Shown one piece after another: positions 12,171 to 24,595 of a DNA stretch of 38,791 nucleotides. The notes under the pieces were generated by a model. The model was not told the DNA's origin. It did no database searches and saw nothing but the letters and a program-made list of their open reading frames with translations. The position numbers were made by a program, and so were the translations under genes. This stretch comes from Rhizophagus sp. LPA8_4_AMF (Eukaryota; Glomeromycota; Glomeromycetes; Glomerales; Glomeraceae): NCBI GenBank assembly GCA_021464525.1, contig JADRCO010000296.1, positions 1 to 38,791 of the forward strand, read 5' to 3'. The first letter of the stretch is position 1. Each line of letters starts with the position of its first letter.

Positions 12171-13994
12171 GTGTATGATTTATAAATCTAAATATGTGTG
12201 CGGAAGAAATATGCTATAAGATAGGATCATGTGTGAAATTTATTATGAGTAATATTCAAATATTACATATATAGTGTGCAAAAAAATTTTTTAGTGCAGA
12301 TTCTGCATTTATATATATAAAAAATATTTTAACAACTATGTACTGTGCAGATTTGCACACACTTTAAAAGGGTAGTGTGTGCGGAAAATTACCAGTCATG
12401 TGCAAGCGCATTCTTCTACACTACTAAAATTACACACTGACTGTACTAACTGTACTGGTACAGCATAATATACTTTCCAACCTGCTGTAGTGCATTTATA
12501 CCTTTTATGGTGGTTAAAAGAAGCAGTTGCTGGTAAGATTACTTGCTAAAACTAGAAAATTTAGCAAGTTGGTATAATAACGAAAGGGTAAAACTTGATG
12601 AAACTATAATAGGTCTTATTAAAAAGTTGGTAAAACTAGTTGAATGCTAAAACTGCCAAAACTATATTAGTAAATGGCAAAACTGAAGAAACTCTGCAAA
12701 ATTATATTAAATTTATATTAAAATCTAGGTAAAACTAATCATAGAATTTTAGAGGGGTTTAGTCAAGCGACTTTAGTTGCTAGTTACCTTTAACCCATAT
12801 GTAGGGAGTAGTTTAATTAAAGTATTAGGTACATATAGTATATGCAAAATGTTTAATATAGGTATATGATACCTGTGTTATATCATTATTCCTCACTTGT
12901 AAACTAGATCATACTGATATGAAAGAAAAAAAAAATAATATTATTAAGAAGGAGGTTTTTAATATAAAAATAATAATTTTACTAATATTTTTATTTTTGT
13001 TTTTTTTTTGTTAAAATGCATCTTTTAGCATAAATCTAAAAGTAATTAATAAATTTGAAAGTAATTGAAAAGAAAAAGAAAAATTAATATAAAAATAAAA
13101 ATATTACTAATGATTTTTTTTTTTAAAATTTTTATAGAAATAGATAAATTTTAAATCAGCTTAGCTTGAACTAGGATTTTTTCTAATTTGTTTAGTTCAG
13201 ACAGGCCAAACTGAAAATTTTTTTGGCTCAGTTTATATTGGCTAAGCCAGAATTTTTTTTTTCAAATCAAACTAAGCCAGTTTTTGGTTTGGTTTAAATC
13301 AGCTTATGCAAGTTGTATATATAAGTAATATAACTTAAGATCTGAAATTTTATTTGTATATTTTTTAGGATTTTATATTAATTATATAAATTAAAAATTT
13401 TTTTTGATATTTATTCTCTCTTTATATATATATTTTTATATTTATATTTCTAATTTGTATTAAAATACTATTAGAATTAAATATTTTTAAATTAGTAGTA
13501 TTGATAATTAAAAATTAAAGTTATATTCTTTAATTTTATAGTTTAAGTCCAAAATTTTAATTTAAATAATTTTTTTATTATTTTATACCATTAAAGGTAT
13601 TGTAACAGTTAGTAAAGAAAAAGGATTTCCTAACAAGAAGGGCAAATACAAATGAACAGTAACATATTTATTGTATTATTGAAAAATATTCATTTTAAAT
13701 GCTAATATTGATTAATATAAATTTTTTATAAATATAAAAAATATTTCATATATTTATTGATAAATAAAATTATGTACTTTCTTGTTATTGTATGTTTATT
13801 ATTTGGTTAGAATATTAAATTTAAATAAAAGGGCTATAATTTTATTTTTATAATTATATCTAAAAAACAAAGAATAGAAAACTACTTATAAACTACTTTA
13901 TACATAAGTATAATACTCGATAATCAATCATAAATATATATATATTTTAATTTCTTTTATATCATTAAATAAACTGAACATTCTTAAATGGCAA
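12171..13994. other. AT-rich intergenic DNA with repeat relics
   Basis: No gene seen. A weak inverted pair (GTGTGCGGAAGAAATATGC near 12195 and GCGCATTCTTCTACAC near 12408) hints at another decayed MITE. 12530-12740 is rich in imperfect AAAACT words. 12945-13145 holds more units of the array seen at 9985-10575. At 13154-13320 the word AAATCAGCTTA occurs at both ends of a block rich in GGCTAAGCCAG-like sequence. Confidence 0.45.
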
Positions 13995-15554
13995 TTATGA
14001 ATTATTTTGCTCACGTTTAGATCCATTATCTTGTGAATCTCGCATACGTTTAAATCCACTATCTTGCTTTCTATTCCATAATCGGAAAGATAAGAAGGAA
14101 AATGCAACAAGAAGAATAAATAGATAAATATAATGTATGTAGTAATAGACCATATCGGCTCCATAAAGTTTGAGTCCAAGTGGAATTTGAAAAGCAGCTA
14201 ATACAACTAAAGCTCTTCCAAACCACCTAGAAAAAAAAATGCAATAAGTAATTTAAATGAACACAAAAAATTTTAAGGATCAAAACTTACCGGTGAAGTT
14301 GAGTCCACCATGGAATGTGAACGCGGTTTGGATCGTACAAATGATGATGGACTGCACCAATTGCTAGTTGTATAAAGAATCCAAGGAAAAGCACGAATCC
14401 AACGATCTTTAAGTGAAGGAAATAAGTTGTTAGGAAAATATCACAATAACTAATTAAATAGTTTTGATATTCACCTTGTGAGGATCATCAAATTTAAGAT
14501 TTCCGGCAGCAGCGAAAGATAGAGCGCTACCAGCCAACATAACAGGAAGTGAGAGAAAGGCTTGAATGCCAACATGTAATTTGAACCATGTTGTTGGAAG
14601 AAAATTTCTCGCAAATCGTGCAATGAATATTGCACCAGGAATGATAATAAACCAGGCGGAAAACATCAAAGTAGCTATATTTAAAATGAACAATTAATTA
14701 GTAGCTGTCACCTAATTGTCATAATATACCAAATTACATACCGATACTTACCGTGAGCAACTATCAATTTATCATATTGTGACAATTCGCTGCCTCCTTC
14801 CGCAAGGTTTAATCTAATATTACCTCTGTAATCATGACGTGGTAAATAAGCATCGATATCTTTATCTTCCGGATTTAATGTAGCATATGCATATGCAAAG
14901 GTTTGTTTAGTTTTAATATTACTGCCCTTGACTTTAAGGGGACGAGTGAATTCTACAATAAATTTATTATTTTCATTAATGTTACTGGTATCCATATTAA
15001 GTTTGAGATCAGATTGTTGTTCAGTTGCCATTGGCTGAGTTCCTTCTTCTCCTATACGCTGTGAAAGTGTTATGCTGCCATCACTGTTGGCCCAAGCGAC
15101 CTTTACAAAATAAGCATATTAATGATTCAATCTAGAAACAAAATTATAAACAGCAGGATATCGTTGTCACTATTTACCATCAAATATCCATCCATACCCT
15201 GACCAACACCTAAACCGAGCCAACTACAATTTAAGAAACAATTAATTGATAAAATTGAACGAATTCTTTTAATTAATTCTTCTGATAATTACCCGGCCGT
15301 ATTAGGAGCCTCTAAACGGAAATGTACAAGAGTTTCATTATTTTGTGGAAGTGTAATTGTAAAACAATACCCTACTTCCTCAATACAATGACTATTTAAA
15401 CTATAAGCAACTATTTAAATAAAAAAATATATAAAATTAGCTTGTTCATAATTTTCAGAATTTCCCACTGCAGTCAACATCAAAATATACCTTGAACTAG
15501 AGTAAAGTATAAGACAAGTGTGCACCATATATTTCTTTTTGAGTATATGGTCAT
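13995..15554 (-). CDS. DOMON and cytochrome b561 domain membrane protein
   Basis: Predicted transmembrane haem protein of the DOMON-cytochrome b561 class, which moves electrons across a membrane between a luminal/extracellular DOMON domain and the cytosol; partners are unknown. Seven exons on the minus strand: 15554-15491, 15410-15293, 15223-15178, 15100-14752, 14674-14475, 14406-14291 and 14226-13995, joining in frame to 374 aa. The first ~22 residues are a signal peptide. DOMON spans ~25-190. The b561-type membrane domain follows at ~192-345. The four expected haem-ligand histidines are visible: H192 (VAHATLMFSAW), H226 (WFKLHVGIQ), H258 (DDPHKIVGF) and H297 (QLHRWFGR). The tail is short and charged. 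The joined frame places every motif correctly, which supports the splicing. Substrate (ascorbate, iron or other) cannot be told from sequence. Confidence 0.9.
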
Positions 15555-16176
15555 TTTGAAATTATTAAAGTACTTCCAAAGATTATTAAAAAAAAAAATA
15601 ATATACAAACTCGTCAATAGCAAAAGGACAATATATATTATTTTTTTTTGAAAGAAAAATTAATCGTCAAAAAGAAAAGCACCAAACGATATGAAAACCT
15701 ATCAACGTAATACCGGATTCCATTTTTTTTTTACTATTTTTATTCAAATTGTTCAGAATAATAAATTAAGTGTAATCTTTGTTACCATATGAAGTTGAGG
15801 AAAATACGTTTGAAATCTATTTTTAGAGTGAAAAAAAGTATAATGATTATACAATAAGTTCAATATTTTTATGTTGCGCCATTTTTAGAATTAGTTTTTA
15901 GACTTTGGTCCAAAATTAAATTGATAATGCAGGAAACCAGTTTTTAAGCTAAATTAGTAATCTATCACTAATTAAGCTAAGTCAAAAGCGATTTTTGCGG
16001 ACCGCAGAAACCCTTTCGTATCACTATTTATATTTATGGTATCCGGAAATGAATTACTCCGTTTCTATTTATCAGTGTTACATAAGCTTATTACTTTTAT
16101 TATACAAGTCTATTTTAATAAAATAAAATTACAATTTTTAACTATCTAATAGTTTTTTTTATTAAAAAAAAATTAT
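15555..16176. other. Intergenic region, no gene seen
   Basis: Upstream region of the DOMON-b561 gene and downstream of the next minus-strand gene. It is AT-rich. AGCTAAATTAGT and ACTAATTAAGCT (about 15949-15979) form a small imperfect hairpin, and GCGGACCGC lies near 16000. No ORF or clear promoter element. Confidence 0.4.
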
Positions 16177-17064
16177 TCAAGGGAGTTTAAATTCCTCTAC
16201 TATCAGGCCATTTACAAGTGTCCCTCCAGATTCTTCAATATCAAAATGTTTTCCAATAGCAGTTTTAGGACCAGATAATTTAATTTCATTCCATGTGAAA
16301 CTAAATAAAGAAGCCTGACCAATAAATAAAGGATTAACACGCCCAGTACAATCATAAAAAATGGTACCATCTCCACCTTTAATAGTAAACTTATAATTTC
16401 CATCTATCCTATTAAGTATTGCACCTATATGTCCTGTAACTACAGTATTTCCATTAGGTGGCTGATATAATGATATTAACCCTTTAACTTCTGGTCTATC
16501 TACTGTTGTAGTACTAGGAGAATTCGAGAAAAGAACATATGCAAGTATTGTTGCATTGTTTTCCCCTCCCGGAGTTGTTTCAACAGGAGGAGATGTTGAA
16601 GGAGTTCCTCCTTCTGGAGGCGATGCACCTCCTTTTGGAGGGGATTTTGATGGAGCTCCAGGGGCTCCTCCTTCCGGGGGCGATGCACCTCCTTTTGGAG
16701 GTGATGTTGATGGAGCTCCAGGGGCTCCTCCTTCCGGAGGCGATGTTCCTCCTTCTGGGGGTGAAACTGAAGTAGCTGAAGGGGATCCTGGACTTGATGG
16801 AGAGCTCCCTCCTTCCGATGGTGACGCTGGAGGGGCTTCTCCTTCCGAAGGTTTTTCTGATTTTGTATCTGTTGGTTTGGGAGTTGCTTCGTCTCCTCCA
16901 CTTTTAGGAGTTTTTGTACTACTGCCACTGTCAACACTTCCATCCGTGCCTTTACTTTTTTTTGAGCCTGAATTTGTCGCACAAACAGATACAAAATTCA
17001 ATAAAATTATAATGATTAATAAAATTCCATAAAATGATTTGTATTTATCCATTGTTAAAACCAC
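16177..17064 (-). CDS. Secreted proline-rich protein with degenerate SOD-like barrel
   Basis: Single-exon gene, 295 aa. Residues ~1-29 are a signal peptide (hydrophobic core GILLIIIILLNFVSVCA); a second Met at residue 5 is an equally plausible start. Residues ~30-165 are a low-complexity Pro/Ser/Gly/Glu stalk with SPPEGGA-type repeats, probably O-glycosylated and extended. Residues ~168-295 resemble the eight-stranded Cu/Zn superoxide dismutase fold: PEVKGLISLYQ, NTVVTGHIGAI, the stretch around IKLSGPKTAIGKHFDIEE (compare LSG...IIGR.LVVHE in SODs) and a closing GLIVEEFKLP. The SOD copper-ligand segment HxFHxH is replaced by GNYKFTI, and the histidine/aspartate zinc loop is absent, so enzyme activity is not expected. 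A cell-wall or surface role is plausible. SOD relationship is my inference from motif order. Confidence 0.75.
   Translation of the reverse strand: MVLTMDKYKSFYGILLIIIILLNFVSVCATNSGSKKSKGTDGSVDSGSSTKTPKSGGDEATPKPTDTKSEKPSEGEAPPASPSEGGSSPSSPGSPSATSVSPPEGGTSPPEGGAPGAPSTSPPKGGASPPEGGAPGAPSKSPPKGGASPPEGGTPSTSPPVETTPGGENNATILAYVLFSNSPSTTTVDRPEVKGLISLYQPPNGNTVVTGHIGAILNRIDGNYKFTIKGGDGTIFYDCTGRVNPLFIGQASLFSFTWNEIKLSGPKTAIGKHFDIEESGGTLVNGLIVEEFKLP
16621..16740 (-). repeat. Two 60-bp tandem units coding the proline-rich stalk
   Basis: 16621-16680 and 16681-16740 are near-identical 60-bp units, with partial units on both sides. Each encodes a 20-residue SPPKGGASPPEGGAPGAPS-like repeat. The region is much more GC-rich than its surroundings, and as an in-frame minisatellite it could change stalk length between strains. 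Confidence 0.85.
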
Positions 17065-17671
17065 TAAATTAATTTTCTATATAATAAATTTCAATTTCGC
17101 TCAGATTTTATATCATTGCAAATTAATAAAAATATATATATTTATATATTTTTAATTAATTTCGAATAAAATTGCCAGAGAATATCGTTTTTTTTTCGAG
17201 TTTGTTTTCAAAAACTCAAAAAAAAAAAGAATTTTGTTCAATATGTCAAAACAGCCTCTTATTTATAATTATAAGAAAACCACCTAAATTAAATCCTTTG
17301 TCTCACCAGGCTACCAAATTAGCCGTATGCGGCTAAGAAGTAAAATTTACGTCAATTGCAAAACCGTATGCGGTGTGTCTTCCCACTGCAGTAAATCAGT
17401 CCATTTTTTATTTTATTGGCTCATTCAAATAACAATGTTACAATATTCGGATCTGCACAAGAAACCCCCATTTTTTTATCGAACTTAATTAAACAAAATT
17501 AATAAGGAACCCGAATACGATTAAAGATTCTCTAATAAATTAGAAGTTTTAATTTATTATTTATCAAGTGTAACGAAAAATGAGAATCATATTTATAAAA
17601 CTATTTATATTCAAAAATTTACAATTAAATACAGAAGAAACCTTATTAAATAATATAGTATATTTAATAAC
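17065..17671. other. Intergenic region, no gene seen
   Basis: Contains the promoter of the proline-rich protein gene and the 3' flank of SAS10/UTP3. Two copies of CCGTATGCGG (about 17324 and 17367) lie 43 bp apart, and a related CCGTATGC occurs near 3116. The function of this word is unknown; it may mark repeat relics. Confidence 0.4.
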
Positions 17672-20273
17672 TTAGTCATTGAATTTAATACTTCTTGATA
17701 ATTTAGTTTTGATGCCGGTTATCTCACCACCATAAGGTCCCTCTTGCCGAACCACAATTCTTTTAATACTTTTGATCTTTTTCTTGGCTTTCTCATATTT
17801 ATTACGATGCTTAACACGCGGATTGCGTTGCTCTTTCTTTCGATGTGGAGTAAGACCTTTATTCTTAAGAATCTCATAATTAATCTGCCGTTTAGAACCA
17901 TCTGGAAGCATCTCTTCTTCATGAACGATTCTGTGGAAATAAATAAATAACTTATTATAATAATTCGAATTAGGAAACTAAAAAGCAGCAACTCTTACTC
18001 ATCATTTTTACTATTTTCTATCAACTGTTCATGTTCAAATTCCTTTTCCTTTTTAGCTTTTTTAGTCTTCCGCACGGATAAATAGAGTTCATCATCACCT
18101 CCAGTTTCAATATCTTTTGCTATCTTATTATCGTCTTCATTCCAATCCAAATTATCCAAGTCATCACCGTTATTCTGACTGTTCACTAATTTGATTACAT
18201 TCTTATCCTTATCCTTATAAGGTATATCAGTATCACCACCAAGACGTATTGCCTTTTCACGCTTAGCTAAATTCTATTATTTAAGTTAATATTAGTCAAT
18301 GAAATGATAATACCTATTTCCAAACGTGATAATAACCTGATCAATCTTTGCAACATGATGTCGCAATGATTTTCTATTTTGAGCTTTATCTTCGGCGTCC
18401 ACATCATCTAATGTATCTAAATCTCCCATATCTAGATCCTCCTAAATTTCAAAAATAAGAAATAAAATTTAATTAAGAATAATCTCTTTAAGAGATATAT
18501 AGATTAGACAATACCCGTATTCGCTTATTTTTCTTCACGTTCTTGAAGCTCACAAATTCCGGTTCAAGTAATGTATCTGCCATATTTGATAGATTAATAT
18601 TCCTCTCATCACTTCTAATATACCCATTTTGAAGTTTCGTCTTTTTTGATTTCTCACTATTTTCTTCTTCATCTAATTTTTTCTTACGCTTGGATTTTAT
18701 CGATTCATTATTTTCCATTTTTTTAATTTTAACTTTCTCAAATTTCGAATTAGTTTGTATCTGTGATGGCAGCTCATTGATTATTTCTTCAACTCCTATT
18801 TCTACGTAATATTAAAAGAATTAATACATTTTACATTTATCAATAATAAATATATAAAATTCTTTTTAAAAAACCTTTCTCTACTTTCTCACTCTTATCA
18901 ATATGCTCGTCTGTCTCTAATCTATCGACAAATTGTTTAATTATATCCTCCATTTTACTTTCTAATGTCTCTAATTTGTCCAAGGTTGTTCTAAGGTCTA
19001 CAAGCGTGTCAATCACTGGATGTATTCGTAAGTGGCGAGTTCCGGACGATTTTAGGAAAAAATAAAAAGAAATATTGGTCAGATAATTTAACAATGTATG
19101 ATATTTTATAGACAAAAATTTCAATGCCGGATCATATTTCATGTTTCTCATCTTGGCTCTGATTAAAAAATAAATAAAAAAAAACAAAACGTAAATTATT
19201 TACTCAAATTACCACAATAATCATAAATTATCCTTACTTCTCTAATATAGGCGTTAATGTGTCCTTAAGTGTTGAGAGTTGTTCTTTAAATTCACTTAAT
19301 AATTCAATTAGCTCGGGTGACTCATCCTGTAATATTTCTACAATTTCGGTTCGGGAAAGATTAGAATAATGATCTTGGGTTTTCGGTTGTGTTTCACTAT
19401 CACTTTTTTGGTAAAAATGTCAGTATCGAAAGTTGACATAATTGAATCAGTAACTTAAAAAACTTAAGAAGATATTTACTCTTTTTCAAAAGATACTTTT
19501 TGCACCTCTTGATTAAGTCTTTCCATAAGTTTTTTCTCGTGTTCTTTATACTAAATTAATCAAAAAAAAGAATAAATTTTTATTTTAAAAAATAAGATTT
19601 ATTCAATATATAAAAAATTGAGTTACCATATCCATCGCTGAAATAGATCCAACTCCAAGCAAATTATCATCATCAAAGAAATCTTCTTCGGACATTTTAC
19701 TAATCCTTTTCTTTTGTAATCTCAATGCTTCCTCCTCCTCTTCTTTTGCTTCGTCGAAATCTGATAATTCATCAGCATCATAATATGTCTTTTTGTGATT
19801 ACCCCAGGTTTGTGAATCAAATCCATCAAAATCATTATCAGCATCCGAAGACATTAAATCATCTTCTTGATTCTCTCCTTGACTCTCATCTTCGGATGAA
19901 GTACCGCCAGTCTGCAAAGCAAATACTTCTTCTTCAGATGATTCGGATTCGTCTATTATATACAAAAATGAATAAATGAAATAAATTATAAAATTAAATA
20001 GATTATAAAATATTTACCTTGCTTTTGACTATAATTATTGTCTAATAAAATTTTTCCTCTTTTCTCATAATCTATTTAATTGATTTTTATTAATAAATAG
20101 TATCGTATTTAATAAAAATTTCGTTAGAATAAATTACATTCATCTTCGGAATCATGCTCAATATCATCCCACGAATTTATGGCTTCTATTCTGCCAGCTT
20201 GGTTGTCATATCTATCGTTTCCAGTTTCAATTTGAATTGAAGGCTTATAAAAAGTTTTTTTCTTTCTACCCAT
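17672..20273 (-). CDS. SAS10: U3 small nucleolar RNP component SAS10/UTP3
   Basis: Component of the SSU processome, acting in the nucleolus in 18S rRNA maturation; the yeast orthologue also affects silencing. Ten exons: 20273-20138, 20071-20018, 19952-19627, 19550-19480, 19402-19238, 19158-18875, 18801-18515, 18441-18337, 18273-17999 and 17930-17672. They join in frame to 653 aa. N-terminus MGRKKK, then an acidic stretch with the conserved WGNHKKTYYDAD. The Sas10/Utp3/C1D domain (~185-290) includes DESPELIELLSEF and KYHTLLNYLTNISFYFFLK. Lys/Glu-rich linkers follow. The C-terminal Sas10 domain (~575-653) has GLTPHRKKEQRNPRVKHRNKY and YGGEITGIKTKLSRSIKF, highly typical of the family. The ATG at 20273 is preferred to an in-frame ATG at 20321 because family members begin with a short MxGRxxx segment. 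The donor at exon 8 (GTTATT) is weak. Confidence 0.92.
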
Positions 20274-21022
<749 letters not shown>

Positions 21023-21191
21023 TTACATCAATTGTATAATGGTGATAAATGGATGATTAGCGATATGATAACGAAGTCTTAAAACTTTTAATTCAAACTC
21101 AAATATAATTAAATATAATTCCATTTTTACTACTCTTGTTATTTGTTAATCAGTAGAAATCTTTATTTCTTGACTGTTTATTATCAAATTA

Positions 21192-21401
21192 GGCCGTTCC
21201 AAATTAATTTTAGTTTAACGACTTCCTCTCCCCCTATTTTTGAGCATATGCTCACATATGTCCTTCTCTTTTCAAAATTGAGTGGTACCGAATATTTCCG
21301 ATTTTACCGAAAATTTCCGAAAATTTTAATGTTTAAAATGCCTCCTCAAATTTTTTGAGCCATGAAAGGACGTTAAACTAATTATTAGTTTGGGAATGGC
21401 C
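21192..21401. mobile_element. PIF/Harbinger-like (Tourist) MITE
   Basis: A 210-bp element with ~30-bp imperfect inverted ends: left GGCCGTTCCAAATTAATTTT then AGTTTAACG; right, read inverted, GGCCATTCCCAAACTAATAA then TTAGTTTAACG. It is flanked by TTA at 21189-21191 and 21402-21404. TIRs beginning GGCC with a TTA target duplication are typical of PIF/Harbinger MITEs. It sits 170 bp past the H3 stop codon. Any ORF across it is not a gene. Confidence 0.8.
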
Positions 21402-21660
21402 TTATGCTAGAATAAAATATAAATTTTAGATCCTCCGAAAAATGGCTAACTCCAATTAGTTAAAATTTTCATGTCAGAATGACGTTGATCAAATATTGAA
21501 ATTTGATTAACTGAATTTATAAAAGGACACATTTTTCTTTTCTGAAATTATAAAAATTTTTTTTTAACCAGAGTTGATTGATGAAACATAAAATAATACA
21601 TTACATGAAATTACGAGACACAGTAATATAATAAATTATCAGAGATTTATAATATTAATA

Positions 21661-24388
21661 ATGACTTCTCAACAAAATTTGGTGAATGATTTTTCACCAA
21701 TTCAATCAAATTCATCAAAAATAGAGAATACAATTGAGGGAAGTGATAAGAGCAGAATGATCACCATTGATGTAAGCAATGGTGACAAATCAAATCAAAC
21801 CCGTGTTTTAACGATGCAAGAAATAAGCAAGTCTTTTCGGATAATGGCTTATCGTAAATCTAAAAGACAAGTTAGAGGCCGATATCGGAGACGATCATAT
21901 ACAAGAATATTTTGGTTTATGATGTTTATGTTGGTATTCTTGTCACTGATCGGAGCTGGAATTGGTGGTTCATTAAGTAAGTTAATTCAACATTAATAAA
22001 ATGATTTGTTTCACATAATATTAAAACCATTGTAGAAAATGTTAGTACGTGGAAAAGATGGCCAGAATTCGTGACTCTTGTTATAGCATTTACGATAATT
22101 ATGTATGTTTATTATAAGGTTAGTGGGTCTCTTAATATTATCATTATGTAAGGACCGTAATTTGATAATTCTAGCCATATTTTGATGTTTTAATTTATAG
22201 ATAACTGAGATCGTAAGATGGTGCTTCTATTGGTAAGTAATCCTTATATTATATTGAATTCTCGTATAATAAATTATATGAATAATTCTTTCGTCAATAG
22301 GTTAGCGATTGCTACCATAATTCTTTTGATTATAAATAAAGGTTCACTTGTATCTGAGGACAAAGGTTTTGCGTCAACGCCCGAAGCACGCATTTTGATA
22401 ATAGTTCTTGCTGCTGTTGAATGCTTGACATTATTTATTTGGTTCATTGTTCGATATGTTTATCCACGCATTGTCAGGAATGCTAAGTGGTTAGATACAA
22501 TATGGTGGTGGAGAATAAAGCAAGAAAGTAATGTACATATTCATGGAAGAGATGCTGTTGGAAGTTTCAGATATTTAGCTTGGGAAAGTTATAGTCTCTG
22601 GTTCAGGCATGGAGCTGTGACTTATATTGGTGAAGTTAATGCTAATGGGCGACCTCATGGACGTGGTGAATGGGTTGATGATTCATTTGATGGAGAATGT
22701 TTAAAAGGTAAATCATTACAGCAATATTTTTCGCATTATTAAATTTATTCCAGCATTTTAAATAATATTTTTATTTCTTTAGGTGTCTGGGATGGTAAAG
22801 TAAAAGAAAAATATAATAATTACACATAATATACCTTTGTATTAAAGTATTTCTACATGATAATATTAGACGGAGTACCAGTTGGACCCTTTCAGTCAAG
22901 AGGTTCGGGCACAGGAGACGCGTTTCACGCAGTTCGGGTTGGACTTGTAAAAAATAGTTATACTCCATGGAATGAACGGAGACTTTTTCCTAGACCCTAT
23001 CAAAGCGGATTAGATATAGCAGTTGCTTCTGTTGAGTGCTCTGTTTCTGGCAAATATTTAAAAAATCTTCCAAAATCCACGTTGATTTTATCACCAAGAT
23101 CTCGGGAATCAAGAGATGAAGAAACAAACAAACCGATAATCGAACATTGTTTGAAGAATTTAATGACATTTGCTTCTATCATGGAACCTGATTTTGGTGT
23201 TGAGGATGTGACACAATCATCAGTACTTATTAGAGCAGATAATGACGGATTTGCAATCACTGGATTTTATCCTATTAACACAATGACTTCATGTGACGAA
23301 GTAATTGTAAGAAGAGTTCCTAAAAAAACCGATGGCGTACATTCTAAAATTGAATACACTCTTGAAGTAAACGGGTGGAGACCATCTGTCACATCTTCAT
23401 CGTCTAATTCATCGGGATGTTTCAGAAGCTCAATGGTAGTGTTTTGCGTGTCTTTTATAAATATTTATTAATAATTTGATTAAATTCTATACTTTCATTA
23501 GGAATGCATCATTTTCATACATGGATTCAACTGTCCGTCTAAATTTGCTATGGAAACACTCGGACAATTTCTTGCACTGGGCGACTTTCCTAGTTACATA
23601 AAACCATTTGTATTCTCACCACCTGGTGCGAATTCATTATGGTATTTTGGAGTCAAAGAGCAAGCATCTTCTGAACAAGCGATTAATGGTAATAATCCTT
23701 TATGATGACATACAATAAACAATTATGTTTTTTCTGTTTTAACTCATATAGTAATTATTTAGATTTTAGGATATTTTTACAAGATCTTCGAGATGCAGGA
23801 TTTTGCGCTGTACATATATTAAGTCATTCAATGGGTGGTATGTTAACACTTCAGTATGCAAAGGCGTTTGAAGGAATATTTCAAGTACGAAATTCCTTGG
23901 ACAAGGATACGTGGGACCCTAATATTTATTCAGAGAATGAAGGTACATTAATGAAGCTTTCGACGGTTACTCTACTTAATCCTGATGCACCTTTAAAACA
24001 ATTTATTAGCCAAGGTTATTCTAGAATAAATAGGTATTGTGATCATATTACAATATATTCAAATGCGAGAGATTTCGCATTGAAAATAGGAGAAATATTT
24101 TGGCGTGAAGAATGCTTAGGAAGACAAACTAGTGATTTGCGTCATGACGGAATATTAATGAATGTTGATTTAATTGATACAACGCAATTGGACGTTAACA
24201 TACATAAGGTTAGGCATAATTTTTTTAATTTGAATAGATTGTTGGTTGATGACTTACGGGATATCATAGTGATTAAAAGAAGAGCAAAAGAAAGAAGATT
24301 AAGACTGAGTAGAAAAGTTAGAGGTGTTGGATTGGAGGGGATTGTTTATACTTTCTTGGTTGCTCCAAGTTATGTTGTTAACAAATGA
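21661..24388 (+). CDS. Membrane-anchored alpha/beta hydrolase, DUF900 type
   Basis: Putative serine hydrolase; substrate unknown. Eight exons: 21661-21976, 22036-22118, 22201-22232, 22301-22707, 22783-22794, 22870-23435, 23502-23688 and 23763-24388, joining to 742 aa. Exon 5 is a 12-nt microexon. The N-terminal third has about four transmembrane helices (IFWFMMFMLVFLSLIGAGIGG; FVTLVIAFTIIMYVYY; the helix across exons 3/4; ILIIVLAAVECLTLFIWFIV). A Gly-rich stretch (YIGEVNANGRPHGRGEW) resembles a MORN repeat. The hydrolase domain starts near 473: FIHGFN (oxyanion region), nucleophile S557 in LSHSMGG, a likely acid D638 (or D609), and H686 in KVRHNFF, where relatives have GHSYF. The position before the nucleophile His is Ser instead of the usual Gly. 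Microexon phase (G-GTGTCTGGGATG) restores WDDGVPVGPF, supporting the model. Confidence 0.85.
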
Positions 24389-24595
24389 TATCTGCGCGAC
24401 AAAAAAAATAAAATCAGATTTGCCCGATAACTTTGTGCTATATGATTACAAATTTTGTCATTGTATCTTCACAAATTTCTAATAATCTTGACTGAAATAA
24501 CTTTTAATTTTTTTATTAACTATATAATGTATTAAACCCGGTATCCTTTATATTTTTGCCGATTAACTTTATTATTAATATTTACAGATTCAAAA
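24389..24595. other. Short convergent intergenic gap
   Basis: 207 bp between the stop codons of two convergent genes. AT-rich, with a near AATAAA (AAAAAAATAAAATC at about 24400) that could serve the hydrolase gene as a polyadenylation signal. Nothing else seen. Confidence 0.4.

Noticed and set aside
16556-17032. 158-codon plus-strand ORF rich in Pro and Gly, opposite the secreted protein gene
   Set aside because: It is the antisense shadow of the GC-rich repeat stalk. The minus-strand ORF has a signal peptide and a foldable C-terminal domain; this one has neither.
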